Below are positions 1 through 8,862 of a DNA stretch of 64,000 nucleotides, piece by piece; positions within the stretch are counted from its first letter, which is position 1; each line of letters starts with the position of its first letter. Origin of the DNA: Flavobacteriales bacterium (GTDB lineage Bacteria > Bacteroidota > Bacteroidia > Flavobacteriales_F > PHOS-HE28). The notes beneath the pieces were generated by a model, which had not been told where the DNA came from, made no database searches, and worked only from the letters and a program-made list of their open reading frames with translations. The DNA is taken from the NCBI GenBank assembly GCA_016712535.1, contig JADJQW010000002.1, positions 1,302,001 to 1,366,000 on the forward strand, given 5' to 3'. The position numbers and the translations under genes were made by a program.

Positions 1-580
1 AATGCACGCCGTCATAGTGCTTCCAGCCCCATGCGTTGAAGAGCTTCATGCGGCGGTAGGCGGTGAAGCTCCAATGCGTGCTGAAAGCGATGCGGAAGGT
101 GGCGCGTTCACCAGGCGGGAGCGGTTCGGCCAACCACGCTTTCAGGATGGTGTTGTCCTGCTCGGTGCGCAGGTCCGCATCATCCTGCCTGAGCTTCAGC
201 ACGCGTGTTCCCGCATATGGACCGTTGATGCGCGATCGCCAGCTCTCCCGCTCCTGATCCAGGTTGTAGGAGCCGGGTACATATGCTTCCTGATAAAGGT
301 GGAAGAAGACATGCCGCAGCGTATCGGGCGAGTTGTTCCAGTAATGCAGCGTTGCTTCGGCGGTGAGCACATCGGTGCTGTCATCGAGCCGCGCATCGAT
401 GATGTAATGGACATCCTGCTGCCAATAGCCCTCGAAGGGCGGCCGGTTCTTCCAGTAATGCGGGTTGTCCGCGTTGCGGAAGGTGTTGGGCGGGCGTGTG
501 GCATCGAAGCGCTGCGCCACCGCAGGGCCGCGGAAGGCGATCAGCAGGAGCACGCAAGCGAGGGTCTGAAGGATGTGCAT
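1..580 (-). CDS. M1 family metallopeptidase, N-terminal part (runs off the left edge)
   Basis: The minus strand reads open from ATG at 580 to the window edge, about 193 residues. A signal peptide (residues 1 to about 23, ending AVAQ) is followed by a segment typical of Bacteroidota M1 aminopeptidase-like proteins: NPHYWKNRPPFEGYWQQDVH, then a beta-rich stretch containing LHYWNNSPDTL and FFHLYQEAY. Family knowledge: these are exported gluzincin-type zinc peptidases of the M1 clan. The catalytic HExxH region lies outside the window, so activity cannot be judged. It sits downstream of the yihY homologue on the same strand with a 38-base gap. Confidence 0.75.
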   Translation of the reverse strand, partial: MHILQTLACVLLLIAFRGPAVAQRFDATRPPNTFRNADNPHYWKNRPPFEGYWQQDVHYIIDARLDDSTDVLTAEATLHYWNNSPDTLRHVFFHLYQEAYVPGSYNLDQERESWRSRINGPYAGTRVLKLRQDDADLRTEQDNTILKAWLAEPLPPGERATFRIAFSTHWSFTAYRRMKLFNAWGWKHYDGVH

Positions 581-618
581 GGTCGGGTTCGCAGTGCCCG
601 GCCAAGGTATCCGTTCGC

Positions 619-1578
619 TCAGGATGCGGGCGCCTCGCGCACTTCGAGCCGGGTGCGGCGAAGGATCCGTGCGCGGGCGATGCTGGTGTTCAGCTCATAG
701 CCCACCAGGATCGCGATCATGTTGAAGTAGATCCAGAACTGCACCGCCAGGATGGCGCCGATGGAGCCGTAGAGGGCGTTGTAGTTGGTGATGTTGCTGA
801 ACATGTAGGCCAGCGCCTGCGAAACGATCAGGATCAGCAGCACCGCCAGCAAGGCCCCCGGCGTGAACAGGCGGAAGCGCCGTGCGGTGGGATCGCCGGC
901 GTTGTACAGCAGCGAGACCGCCGCGATGACCACCAGGATGGTGATGATCCACTTCCCCCCGAAGAGCGCGTAGGTGACCAGGCCCCCGGGCATCAGGCCC
1001 AGGTCAGTGACCCAGTGGATGGCGATGCCGCTCACGGTGAGCAAGGGGATGGCGATGACCGCGAGTGCGGTGAGCGCCACCAGGAGCCCCAAGCTCAGCA
1101 ACCGCTGCTTCAGCGGGCTATGCCATTTGGTGATGTTGGTGCTTCCGCTGAAGCCGGCGAGTATGGCATCGACGCTGTTGCTGGCCAGGTACAGGCCGAC
1201 CAGGAAGCTCACCGACAGCAACGTGCCGTGCTTCTTCACCACCAGGTCCTCAAGGGTGCTGTTGATGAACCTGAACACCTCCAGGGGCATCATGTCCTGG
1301 AAGGTGGAGAGCAGCCTCGCCTGGAAATCGGCGATGGGCACATAAGGGATCAGCGTGAGCAGCACGATCACCGCCGGGAAGAAGGCGAGGAAGAGCTTGA
1401 AGGCGATGGCCGATGCGCGCGTGACGATGTGCCCCGTGGCGAGTGCGCCGATGAAGAAGCGGGCGATCTGGTACACATTGAATCCCTCGAAGCCGGGCAG
1501 GATGATCCTCGAGGCCCACGCGATCAGCCGCCGGAAAGGCCGGGAATAGAGGATCCTGCGCTGCAGCCGCTCGATCAT
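619..1578 (-). CDS. YihY/BrkB family inner-membrane protein
   Basis: 319 residues with about six hydrophobic segments, beginning near residue 40 (FFIGALATGHIVTRASAIAF) and ending with a helix around 290. The order of segments, the ALATG/ASAIAFK start and the GSIGAILAVQFWIYFNMIAI segment near the C-terminus match the YihY/virulence-factor BrkB family (once wrongly called RNase BN). The biochemical role of the family is not settled; it is a polytopic cytoplasmic-membrane protein. The start follows the nadC stop by three bases, so it is translationally close to nadC and part of the same minus-strand operon. Confidence 0.85.
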   Translation of the reverse strand: MIERLQRRILYSRPFRRLIAWASRIILPGFEGFNVYQIARFFIGALATGHIVTRASAIAFKLFLAFFPAVIVLLTLIPYVPIADFQARLLSTFQDMMPLEVFRFINSTLEDLVVKKHGTLLSVSFLVGLYLASNSVDAILAGFSGSTNITKWHSPLKQRLLSLGLLVALTALAVIAIPLLTVSGIAIHWVTDLGLMPGGLVTYALFGGKWIITILVVIAAVSLLYNAGDPTARRFRLFTPGALLAVLLILIVSQALAYMFSNITNYNALYGSIGAILAVQFWIYFNMIAILVGYELNTSIARARILRRTRLEVREAPAS

Positions 1579-1581
1579 GGC

Positions 1582-2424
1582 TCAAGCTGCCTTCAGGCTC
1601 AGGTCGAGGCTGGGCGCGCTGTGCGTGAGCGCCCCCACGCTGATGAAATCGACGCCCGTTTCCGCGAAGGACCGAACGGTATCCAAGGTGATCCCGCCTG
1701 ATGCTTCAGTCTCGAATCGGCCGCTGATCAGCTCAACCGCCTTCCGGAGCACGCCCGGGGTGAAATTGTCGAGCATCACGCGATCCACGCCGCCGTGGCG
1801 AAGCACCAGTTCCAATTCATCCAGACCCCGCACCTCCACCTCGATCTTCAGGTCAAGCTGGATGCGGTCCAAGTACGCGCGTGCAGCCGCGATCGCTTGC
1901 GGGATGCCGCCCAGCATGTCGTGGTGGTTGTCCTTGATCATGATCATGTCATAGAGGCCATGCCGATGGTTGGCCCCTCCTCCGAGCTGCACGGCCCATT
2001 TCTCCAGCGCGCGCAGGGTGGGGGTTGTCTTGCGCGTGTCGAGGATCACGCAGCCCGTGTCGGCCACGGCGTCCACGTACCGTCGCGTGAGCGTGGCGAT
2101 GCCGCTGAGGCGCTGCATGAAGTTGAGCAGCACGCGCTCCACCGTGAGGATCGATCGCTGCGGCCCGATCAGGTGGAAGGCCACATCGCCGACGGTGACA
2201 TTCGCGCCATCCATCAGGTACGGGCGGATCTGCAGGCGGGAGTCGAAGTGCTGCGCGATGGACGATGCCAATTCGACGCCGGCGAGGATGCCCGGCTGCT
2301 TCACCAGCAGGCGGGCCGAGCCCTTTGATTCTTCCGGAATGGTGGCCAGCGTGGTATGATCGCCAGCACCGATGTCCTCTGCGAGCGCACGCGCGATAAG
2401 CTCTTCGGTGCCTGGGGGGAGCAC
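1582..2424 (-). CDS. nadC: Nicotinate-nucleotide diphosphorylase (carboxylating)
   Basis: Quinolinate phosphoribosyltransferase, 280 residues: converts quinolinate and PRPP to nicotinate mononucleotide, CO2 and PPi in de novo NAD synthesis. Visible family marks: LIARALAEDIGAGDHTT at the N-terminus, the RVLLNFMQRLSGIATLTRRY helix, ILDTRKTTPTLRALEKWAV (PRPP/quinolinate-binding Arg/Lys), GGGANHRHGLYDMIMIKDNH, and EASGGITLDTVRSFAETGVD near the C-terminus. Length is normal. The start codon is GTG at 2424, two bases after the stop of the DUF4783 gene, which argues for an operon DUF4783-nadC-yihY. Confidence 0.96.
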   Translation of the reverse strand: MLPPGTEELIARALAEDIGAGDHTTLATIPEESKGSARLLVKQPGILAGVELASSIAQHFDSRLQIRPYLMDGANVTVGDVAFHLIGPQRSILTVERVLLNFMQRLSGIATLTRRYVDAVADTGCVILDTRKTTPTLRALEKWAVQLGGGANHRHGLYDMIMIKDNHHDMLGGIPQAIAAARAYLDRIQLDLKIEVEVRGLDELELVLRHGGVDRVMLDNFTPGVLRKAVELISGRFETEASGGITLDTVRSFAETGVDFISVGALTHSAPSLDLSLKAA

Positions 2425-2426
2425 GC

Positions 2427-2825
2427 TCAGAAGTCGTTCTTGCTGTTCTCGATCCGCAGCTGCTTGACGAGGAAGCCGGACTCGCCCTTCTTCAGGAAGA
2501 AGGTGGTGCGGAAATAGCCCGTTCGCGTGCGCAGGATGCCGATGAAGTACTTGTCGCCGCTCTTGCTCACGCCGCTGTGCTCGATCACCAGGTCCACCGG
2601 CGGGTTCTCATTGAAGAACTTCCGGAGGATCTGCTCTGCCTGGGCCTTGCTGTACACATCGCTGGCATCCTTCACCGTGAGATCGATGCTCGCGATGAAG
2701 AGGGCGGACAGCTCTTTCGCGTCGCCCATCTTGATGGCGTCCACCACGCGGTCCTTCTCGGCATCTTGCGCCACAGCACCGACCATGGGGACGAAGAGGA
2801 GCGTGAAGAGCAACAGGCGTTTCAT
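2427..2825 (-). CDS. DUF4783 domain exported protein
   Basis: 132 residues from ATG at 2825. A clear signal peptide (MKRLLLFTLLFVPMVGAVAQ) precedes an NTF2-like alpha+beta fold region (AIKMGDAKELSALF, then YSKAQAEQILRKFFNENPP, and a strand-rich C-terminal half ending IENSKNDF). This is the Bacteroidota DUF4783 family, which often neighbours nadC and rlmH; function unknown. An in-frame upstream start adding 16 residues exists (2873), but the signal peptide fits the ATG at 2825. It is divergent from rlmH with an 85-base shared upstream region. Confidence 0.85.
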   Translation of the reverse strand: MKRLLLFTLLFVPMVGAVAQDAEKDRVVDAIKMGDAKELSALFIASIDLTVKDASDVYSKAQAEQILRKFFNENPPVDLVIEHSGVSKSGDKYFIGILRTRTGYFRTTFFLKKGESGFLVKQLRIENSKNDF

Positions 2826-2910
2826 GCGTGCGGGAATTGGCTCCCAATTTTGCAACAACCGGGCCACCGTCATTCGCTCGTGAACAACGATTTACCAACA
2901 CTACTAGGTC

Positions 2911-3372
2911 ATGAGGATCAGGCTGTTGTTCGTAGGGCGCACCGACCGGGGCTTCGTTGCCGACGGGCTGATCGAGTACCTGGGCCGCATGGTGCGGATG
3001 GCCGAGGTTGAATCGATCATCGTGCCGGAGGAGCGGGGTGCTGATCCCGAGCGGCAGCGCGCTGAAGAGGGGCAGCGCGTGCTGGGCGCGCTGAAGCCCG
3101 GTGAGCGTCTGGTGGCTCTCGATGAACGGGGCGAATTGCTCACCAGCCCGGCATTCGCCGCCAAACTCGGTGCATGGCGCGATTCCGGAACCCGGCAGAT
3201 CGCTTTCGCCGTGGGTGGCGCCTACGGCCATTCCGATGCCGTTCGCGCACGCGCTGACCTCATCCTGGCGCTTTCGCCCATGACCTTCCCGCATCAATTG
3301 GTTCGTGTGCTCTTCGCCGAGCAGCTCTACCGGGCGCTGATGATCCTGAACCGGCGGCCCTACCACCACTGA
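2911..3372 (+). CDS. rlmH: 23S rRNA (pseudouridine1915-N3)-methyltransferase RlmH
   Basis: 153 residues, normal for RlmH, a SPOUT-class methyltransferase that methylates pseudouridine 1915 in helix 69 of 23S rRNA. Visible family signature: LVALDERGELLTSPAFA in the middle, FAVGGAYGHSD (knot/SAM-binding loop), LILALSPMTFPHQLVRVLFAEQLYRALMIL, ending in the typical PYHH C-terminus. The gene is divergent from the DUF4783-nadC operon and convergent with the methyltransferase ending at 3382, leaving only nine bases between stops. Confidence 0.96.
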   Translation: MRIRLLFVGRTDRGFVADGLIEYLGRMVRMAEVESIIVPEERGADPERQRAEEGQRVLGALKPGERLVALDERGELLTSPAFAAKLGAWRDSGTRQIAFAVGGAYGHSDAVRARADLILALSPMTFPHQLVRVLFAEQLYRALMILNRRPYHH

Positions 3373-3381
3373 GGTCGGGGC

Positions 3382-4113
3382 TCAACGGATTCGCGCAGCA
3401 CAGATGATCGAGGTGCCCCACAAGCGGCCCGGCAGTGCAAGGTGATCCAGGAAGAAGGCGCAGCCAAGCGCGGCGTGAATGGCATTCGCGAGGCCTTTAG
3501 GCCCTGAGAACGTCCTGCGCCCCTTAGACCATCTGGCTTGCAGCCATGCGAACGGATAAAGCGTGTGGAAGAAGTAGCAGGCCTTCCATCCGGGGTGGGC
3601 AGATGGATCCATGTGCATGCGGAGTGTTCGCGGATCGTAGCGCCGGAAATGCCGATTGAAGGTGTCGTGCTCGCTGAACAGCTCCTGGCGAGCTGGCACG
3701 GTGGCCACGATCCATTCCGCCTTGGGGAAGGCATTCCGGAGCTGGGCGATGAATCCGGTGGGATTCTCGATATGCTCGATCACATCGAGCAGGAGCAAGG
3801 TGCGGTAGAGCTTCGCTTCAGCCTCGGGGAGTGCGAGCGCTTCGGTGCCGGTCCGCACCCACGCCGATGCTCCAGCCGCAACTTCGATCTTGGCGATATC
3901 GACGCCCACGACGTCGTGGCCGCGGGCCCGCAGGTCGAGCACCACAAGGCCCTTGCCGCAGCCCACCTCGATCATGGGGCCGTTGGCGCCGATGCTCCGC
4001 AGCATGCGGTCAATCACCCGGTTGCGGCATCGGTTCCAGTAATGTCGCTCAACGCCCGCCGGGTATATGGACTCGAATTGATCCGGCGCGAAGGCGGTCG
4101 TTTGGCCAGGCAT
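3382..4113 (-). CDS. Class I SAM-dependent methyltransferase
   Basis: 243 residues. The Rossmann SAM-binding motif MIEVGCGKGLVVLDLRARG is at about residues 47-65, the acidic motif II VVGVDIAK follows, and motif IV-like LLLLDVIEHIENPTGFIAQL is near 107-126. The first ~40 residues (YPAGVERHYWNRCRNRVIDR) resemble methyltransferases found beside polyprenyl-phosphate glycosyltransferases in O-antigen loci. The substrate is not visible. The start lies four bases downstream of the stop of the GT2 gene at 4118, so the two are very probably cotranscribed, and a sugar or glycan substrate is inferred. Confidence 0.85.
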   Translation of the reverse strand: MPGQTTAFAPDQFESIYPAGVERHYWNRCRNRVIDRMLRSIGANGPMIEVGCGKGLVVLDLRARGHDVVGVDIAKIEVAAGASAWVRTGTEALALPEAEAKLYRTLLLLDVIEHIENPTGFIAQLRNAFPKAEWIVATVPARQELFSEHDTFNRHFRRYDPRTLRMHMDPSAHPGWKACYFFHTLYPFAWLQARWSKGRRTFSGPKGLANAIHAALGCAFFLDHLALPGRLWGTSIICAARIR

Positions 4114-4117
4114 CCGC

Positions 4118-5080
4118 TCACACAGTGGCTTCGATGATGTAGCGAGGGCGCTGCTTCACCTCCTTGTAGATCTTCCCCACATACTCGCCGATGATGCCCA
4201 GGCTGATGAGGTTGATGGAGGAGAAGGTGAGCAGCAGCAGGGCGATGCTCGCCCAGCCCTCAATCGGGTTCCCGGTGAGGCGTGCGGCCACCACCCATGC
4301 CCCGAGCGCGAGGGCCAGCAGGCTCATCAGCAATCCGCCCACGAAGACCATGCGCAGCGGCGCGGTAGAGAAGGAAGTGATGCCCTGCCAGGCAAGGCCC
4401 GCCAATCTGAGGTAGGAATACTTCGACCGGCCTGCATGGCGCGCCTGCCGGGTGAAACGCACTTCAGCCGATGGATATCCGATGAGCGGGAACAGCCCGC
4501 GCAGGTAGAGGTTGGCCTCGCCGAAACGCTCCAGATCCGCGATCACGCCTGAATCGGCGCTGCGGAAATCCGCATGGTCCCGAACAGCGCGATGATCAAT
4601 GGCATGCATGACCCGGTAGAACATGCCCGCGAGAAGCCGCTTGAGGCCGCCATCGACCTTACGGTCATTGCGCACCCCGTACACCACGCGCTTGCCCATG
4701 CGGTGATGCTCAAGCATGGCGCGCAGCACCGAATGGTCATCCTGGAGGTCTGCATCGATGGTGATGAGGATGTCCGCTTGGTGCCTGTTGGTGAAGAGCC
4801 CCGCGATCAGTGCATTCGGATGCCCGAAGCGCGCGCTGAGCTTGATGCCGCGAACCCGTCCGGTTTCGGCCGCGAGTTTCGTGATCTCTGTCCACGTGCC
4901 GTCGCGACTGCCGTCGTCAACGCAGCACAGGTAGCTATCCGGGTGCGCCAGGCCTGCGGCTTCGAGCGTATCCAATTCCGAGAGGAGCACGCCAGCCGTG
5001 CCGCTCACGACGCCCTGCTCGTCGCGGCACGGCAGCACGATGCACAACTTGAAAGGAGCGGCGTGGCCCGTTTGGTTCAT
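4118..5080 (-). CDS. GT2 glycosyltransferase with C-terminal membrane helices (GtrB/ArnC/DPM1-like)
   Basis: 320 residues from ATG at 5080. The GT-A nucleotide-sugar fold starts at CIVLPCRDEQGVV; CCVDDGSRDGTW holds the first acidic pair and ITIDADLQDD is the metal-binding DXD region. Two hydrophobic helices near the C-terminus (MVFVGGLLMSLLALALG and the IALLLLTFSSINLISLGIIG segment) place it at the inner membrane. Family knowledge: such enzymes load a sugar on polyprenyl phosphate for later transfer outside the cytoplasm. A longer in-frame start (5173) would add 31 Arg-rich residues with no family resemblance. Operon with the downstream methyltransferase. Confidence 0.88.
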   Translation of the reverse strand: MNQTGHAAPFKLCIVLPCRDEQGVVSGTAGVLLSELDTLEAAGLAHPDSYLCCVDDGSRDGTWTEITKLAAETGRVRGIKLSARFGHPNALIAGLFTNRHQADILITIDADLQDDHSVLRAMLEHHRMGKRVVYGVRNDRKVDGGLKRLLAGMFYRVMHAIDHRAVRDHADFRSADSGVIADLERFGEANLYLRGLFPLIGYPSAEVRFTRQARHAGRSKYSYLRLAGLAWQGITSFSTAPLRMVFVGGLLMSLLALALGAWVVAARLTGNPIEGWASIALLLLTFSSINLISLGIIGEYVGKIYKEVKQRPRYIIEATV

Positions 5081-5241
5081 GCTTGCGAAGGCGGCTGAAA
5101 GTAAGGCTGCGGCATTCCCCGGCCTGCGTCGCACGCTGCTTCGCCATTCGGACAAGGGCCTCCAAAGGTGCAATGGGGCGTCTTTGGCAGGTAAGCGTTA
5201 TGCTTGCGGATGCCGTGGCTCCGGTCCCGGCACGATCGACG

Positions 5242-6156
5242 ATGGAGAAACCTGTATCGCGCTACCGTTTCCTGGCCGTGGACCGTTGCAACATGTGCGG
5301 TTCGCCAGTGCAGCGGCACCGGGTGATGGGCAAGCGGCTCGATCGGCCGCAAGGTGCCTTCCCGCGCAAGCGCGTGGGCATCTGCACCACGGTGATGCAG
5401 TGCAGGGATTGCTCCCTCATCTTCGCCAACCCGCAGCCGGTGCCCTTCGATCTGCAGGACCATTACGGCGTTCCGCCGGAGGACTACTGGCGCGAGGAGT
5501 ACTTCGCCGTTTCCGGATCATACTTCCAAGCGGAGATCGCAGAGGCGAAGCGGCTCCTTGGCTTCGCGCCGGGCATGAGGGCGCTCGACATCGGTGCTGG
5601 CCTGGGCAAGGCCATGATCGCGATGGAGAGATCCGGGTTCGAGGCGCACGGTTTCGAGCCATCCGGGCCTTTTCATGAGCGGGCCATCGCGCGCATGGGC
5701 ATCCCTGCTGACCGCCTGCGCCTGGGAAGCTTGGAAGACCTCGACTACGAGGAGGGCCGCTTCCACTTCATCACCTTCGGGGCCGTGCTCGAGCATCTCT
5801 ATGATCCGAGTGCCGCCATCGCCAAGGCATCGCGATGGCTCGCGCCGGGAGGGGTCATTCACGTTGAGGTGCCCTCCTCGCGCTGGCTGGTGGGTCGATT
5901 GATCAATGCGTCCTACCGCATCCAGGGCCTCGACTATGTGGGGAACATCAGCCCGATGCACCGCCCCTTCCATCTCTATGAGTTCGGCCTGAAGAGCTTC
6001 GAGCGCGATGGCGCGCGCACCGGGTACGCCGTTGCGCACCATGCCTATGAGGTGTGCCCTACCTACATGCCGGCGTTGATCGATCCGCTGCTGCGACTCG
6101 CCATGCGCCTCACGGGCACCGGCATGCAACTCACCGTCTGGCTGCGCCGCGTCTGA
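5242..6156 (+). CDS. Zinc-ribbon class I SAM-dependent methyltransferase
   Basis: 304 residues from ATG at 5242. The N-terminus has a CxxC pair (CNMCGS, about residues 17-20) and a second pair (MQCRDCSLIF, about 54-57) forming a probable zinc ribbon, a layout common in sugar/glycan methyltransferases of surface polysaccharide loci. Motif I is RALDIGAGLGKAMIAMERSG; FGAVLEHLYDP is motif IV-like; WLAPGGVIHVEVPS matches the post-IV strand. It heads a plus-strand group with the membrane protein at 6212, a GT-B enzyme and galE. Substrate not visible. Confidence 0.85.
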   Translation: MEKPVSRYRFLAVDRCNMCGSPVQRHRVMGKRLDRPQGAFPRKRVGICTTVMQCRDCSLIFANPQPVPFDLQDHYGVPPEDYWREEYFAVSGSYFQAEIAEAKRLLGFAPGMRALDIGAGLGKAMIAMERSGFEAHGFEPSGPFHERAIARMGIPADRLRLGSLEDLDYEEGRFHFITFGAVLEHLYDPSAAIAKASRWLAPGGVIHVEVPSSRWLVGRLINASYRIQGLDYVGNISPMHRPFHLYEFGLKSFERDGARTGYAVAHHAYEVCPTYMPALIDPLLRLAMRLTGTGMQLTVWLRRV

Positions 6157-6211
6157 TGCGCATGACCGCTCGTCCGCAGAACCGACCTTCGCGGCTGCTC
6201 CGCGAATCGCC

Positions 6212-7660
6212 ATGACACCGCTCGTCTATGTCTTCTACCACGGCGACGTTTCGATCGAGCCTTGGGAATGGCTGCTCTCCTTCCTGCTGGTAGGCGGATT
6301 GTACGTGGTCCTCGCGCGGCGCCGCAACAGGCTCATCAAGGCCGCGCCGGAATTCAAGTACTACCTGTCGGGCTTCCTGGCCAAGGTGCTCGGCGGCATG
6401 GCCTTCAGCCTGATCTACTTCTATTACTACCCGGGCGGCGATACCACGGCCTACTACTACTCGGCGCTGGCCATGCGCAACCTCGCGTTCAGCGACACCT
6501 TGGAGTACTTCAACCAGATGATGGGAGACAATTCCATGCGCGCCTGGTCAGCATACACGGTGAACACGGCGAAGCCGTTCCAGTACGTGTTCTTCGAGGA
6601 TCGCACGTTCGCTGTGCTGCGGCTCACGAGCATCATCGTGATCTTCTCCTTCAAGAGCTACCTGGTCACGACGGTGCTCACCGCCGTGCTCTCCTACCTT
6701 GGCGTGTGGGCGGGCTACCGCACCTTCGTCAGCTACTTCCCAGGCATCTCCGGGAGCCTGGCCATCGGCTTCCTCTTCATGCCATCCGCGGTTTTCTGGG
6801 GCTCATCCATCCTCAAGGATACCTACACGTTCAGCGTGGTCTGCCTCTGGGCGCATGCGGTGGATGAGATCTTCTTCAAGCGGCGCAACTACATCTCGCG
6901 TTCGGCCCTGCTGGTGCTCAGCGCCTTCATCATGGTGCTGATCAAGCCGTACATCTTCATGGTGCTGCTCCCCTGCACCTTGGCGTGGATCTCCTACTTC
7001 CGCGTGGTGCGCATCCGCAGCACGCTGGTGAAGTTCGTGGTGCTTCCGTTGGCCACGACCGTGGCGGTGGGAGGGTCCTTGTTCATCCTGAACCGGCTGA
7101 GCGGCGCACTCGACAAGTTCGCTCTCGGATCGGCCTTGGAGACGATCGAGGCCACGCACCGCGACCTTTCCGATGAGAAGCAGTACGGGACGAACCGCTT
7201 CGAGCTGGGCCGCTTCGATGGAACCTGGCAGGGCTTGGTCGGCAAGTTCCCGGTTGCCACGAATGCCGCGCTCTTCAGGCCCTACTTGTGGGAGTCGCGC
7301 AGCGTGGTGATGCTGCTCGCCGGATTGGAGAACGCCATGATCCTGCTCCTGACGATCTGGTGCCTGGTGCGGGCCGGACCGTTCTTCACCATCCGTGTTG
7401 TCACAGGGATCCCTCTCGTGCTCATGGCGCTCACCTTCGCGCTGCTCTTCGCCTTCGTCGTGGGCGTCACCACGCCGAATTTCGGGGCCTTGGTGCGATT
7501 CAAGATCCCGCTGGTTCCGTTCTATATGAGCAGCATATTCATCGTGCTCCACCTGGCGCGGATCCGGCGCGAGACACGCAGGCGGAACATGGGCTTCGTG
7601 CTCTCGGCATTCCGCATGGGCACGGGAGCGAAAGCACCGCCGCCGAAGAGTCCGAAATGA
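6212..7660 (+). CDS. Polytopic membrane protein, EpsG/Wzy-like polysaccharide polymerase candidate
   Basis: 482 residues with about ten hydrophobic segments spread over the whole length. After the second segment comes FYYYPGGDTTAYYYSALAM, a Tyr-rich loop with GDT that recalls EpsG-type and GT39-like membrane enzymes. A periplasmic-type loop around residues 290-350 separates the two halves. No motif proves catalysis. Its place between glycosyltransferases, with its stop overlapping the next start (ATGA, 7657-7660), makes a repeat-unit polymerase or membrane glycosyltransferase the best inference. The last ~35 residues are basic and cytoplasmic-looking. Confidence 0.65.
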   Translation: MTPLVYVFYHGDVSIEPWEWLLSFLLVGGLYVVLARRRNRLIKAAPEFKYYLSGFLAKVLGGMAFSLIYFYYYPGGDTTAYYYSALAMRNLAFSDTLEYFNQMMGDNSMRAWSAYTVNTAKPFQYVFFEDRTFAVLRLTSIIVIFSFKSYLVTTVLTAVLSYLGVWAGYRTFVSYFPGISGSLAIGFLFMPSAVFWGSSILKDTYTFSVVCLWAHAVDEIFFKRRNYISRSALLVLSAFIMVLIKPYIFMVLLPCTLAWISYFRVVRIRSTLVKFVVLPLATTVAVGGSLFILNRLSGALDKFALGSALETIEATHRDLSDEKQYGTNRFELGRFDGTWQGLVGKFPVATNAALFRPYLWESRSVVMLLAGLENAMILLLTIWCLVRAGPFFTIRVVTGIPLVLMALTFALLFAFVVGVTTPNFGALVRFKIPLVPFYMSSIFIVLHLARIRRETRRRNMGFVLSAFRMGTGAKAPPPKSPK

Positions 7661-8862
7661 AGCCCGCCCAGCGCATACTGGTGCTCACCTATTGGGGCTA
7701 CGATGAGGCGCTCGTGCAGGCCTACACGATGCCGTATGTGCGGCTGATGCTCGAAGCGGCCCCGGCGGGAAGCACGGTGCATCTGGTCACACTGGAGAAA
7801 GGCGCTGGCGTCCTGCGGCCGCGCTCAACGGATCCATCGGTCGTGCATCATCCCTTCCGGTACGCCCGTTTCGGTGTCGGTGGCGCGCTGATGGCCGCGC
7901 GGGTGCTGCTGCGGCTGCTTCGCGTGATCCGGCGTGAGCGGATCACATGCCTGCATGCGTGGTGCACCCCGGCCGGGGCGTTAGGTTGGGTATTGTCAGT
8001 GCTCGCGGGCAGGCCGCTGGTCATTGACAGCTTCGAGCCGCATGCGGAGGCCATGGTGGAGAACGGCACGTGGCCGCCAGGCGGCATCGCCCATCGACTG
8101 TTGTTCGCCCTGGAACGCTTGCAGAGCCGCCGGGCAAGCCGATTGATCGCCTGCGCCGAAGGCATGAAGGACTATGCGCACCGGAAATACGGGGTGCTGC
8201 TCGGTCAACGCATGGATGTGAAGCCGGCTTGCGTTGACCTCGACCGATTCGATTGGCGCAGCGTGAAGCGCCCTGACCTTCTGCGCCAATGGGGGCTTGA
8301 GGACAAGGTGGTGGCCGTGTACGCCGGGAAATTCGGTGGCATCTACCTGGAGCAGGAGGTCTTCGATCTGCTGCGTGCAGCGCGCGATCACTGGGGTGGC
8401 CGGCTGCGCGTGCTGCTGCTCACGCCGCATCGGCGCGAGGAACTGGAGCCGATGATGCGCAACGCCAGCCTGGATCCAGGGATCTTCATCATCCATGCCG
8501 TGCCGCATGCGGAAGTGGCTGATTGGATGGGCCTCGCCGATTTCGCCCTCACGCCCGTGAAGCCGGTGCCCACCAAGGCGCTCTGCACGCCGATCAAGGA
8601 TGGCGAGTACTGGGCGCTCGGCCTTCCGGTGATCATCACACCCGGCATCTCCGACGATTCCGCGATCATCGAGCGCCATGGCATCGGCGCGGTGCTCGAT
8701 GGATTGAACGCGGAAGCCTACCGCCGCGCGGTGAACAGGATCGATGCGCTGCTGACCTCAGGGTCTCGCCGTGCGCTCTACGATCGGATCCGGCCGGTGG
8801 CGGAGCGCTACCGTAGTTTTGGCATCGCTCGCACCATTTACCAGCGGATCTATGGAGGATAG
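7657..8862 (+). CDS. GT-B glycosyltransferase (GT4-like)
   Basis: 401 residues from ATG at 7657, overlapping the previous stop by four bases. The N-terminal half has ILVLTYWGYDEALVQAYTMP and ITCLHAWCTPAGALGWVLS; the C-terminal half carries VVAVYAGKFGGIYLEQEVFD (the usual hinge-strand region of GT-B enzymes) and FALTPVKPVPTKALCTPIKDGEYWALGLPVI, equivalent to the nucleotide-sugar binding E..ALG.PV segment of GT4. Donor and acceptor cannot be read. An earlier in-frame start would overlap the upstream gene by over 300 bases and is rejected. Next gene is galE, overlapping by 11 bases. Confidence 0.82.
   Translation: MKPAQRILVLTYWGYDEALVQAYTMPYVRLMLEAAPAGSTVHLVTLEKGAGVLRPRSTDPSVVHHPFRYARFGVGGALMAARVLLRLLRVIRRERITCLHAWCTPAGALGWVLSVLAGRPLVIDSFEPHAEAMVENGTWPPGGIAHRLLFALERLQSRRASRLIACAEGMKDYAHRKYGVLLGQRMDVKPACVDLDRFDWRSVKRPDLLRQWGLEDKVVAVYAGKFGGIYLEQEVFDLLRAARDHWGGRLRVLLLTPHRREELEPMMRNASLDPGIFIIHAVPHAEVADWMGLADFALTPVKPVPTKALCTPIKDGEYWALGLPVIITPGISDDSAIIERHGIGAVLDGLNAEAYRRAVNRIDALLTSGSRRALYDRIRPVAERYRSFGIARTIYQRIYGG

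Noticed and set aside
496..1701. 401-codon plus-strand open frame antisense to yihY and nadC
   Set aside because: Low-complexity, highly charged translation (long runs of D, Q, H, R) typical of the antisense frame of a GC-rich gene; the minus strand has clear family matches.
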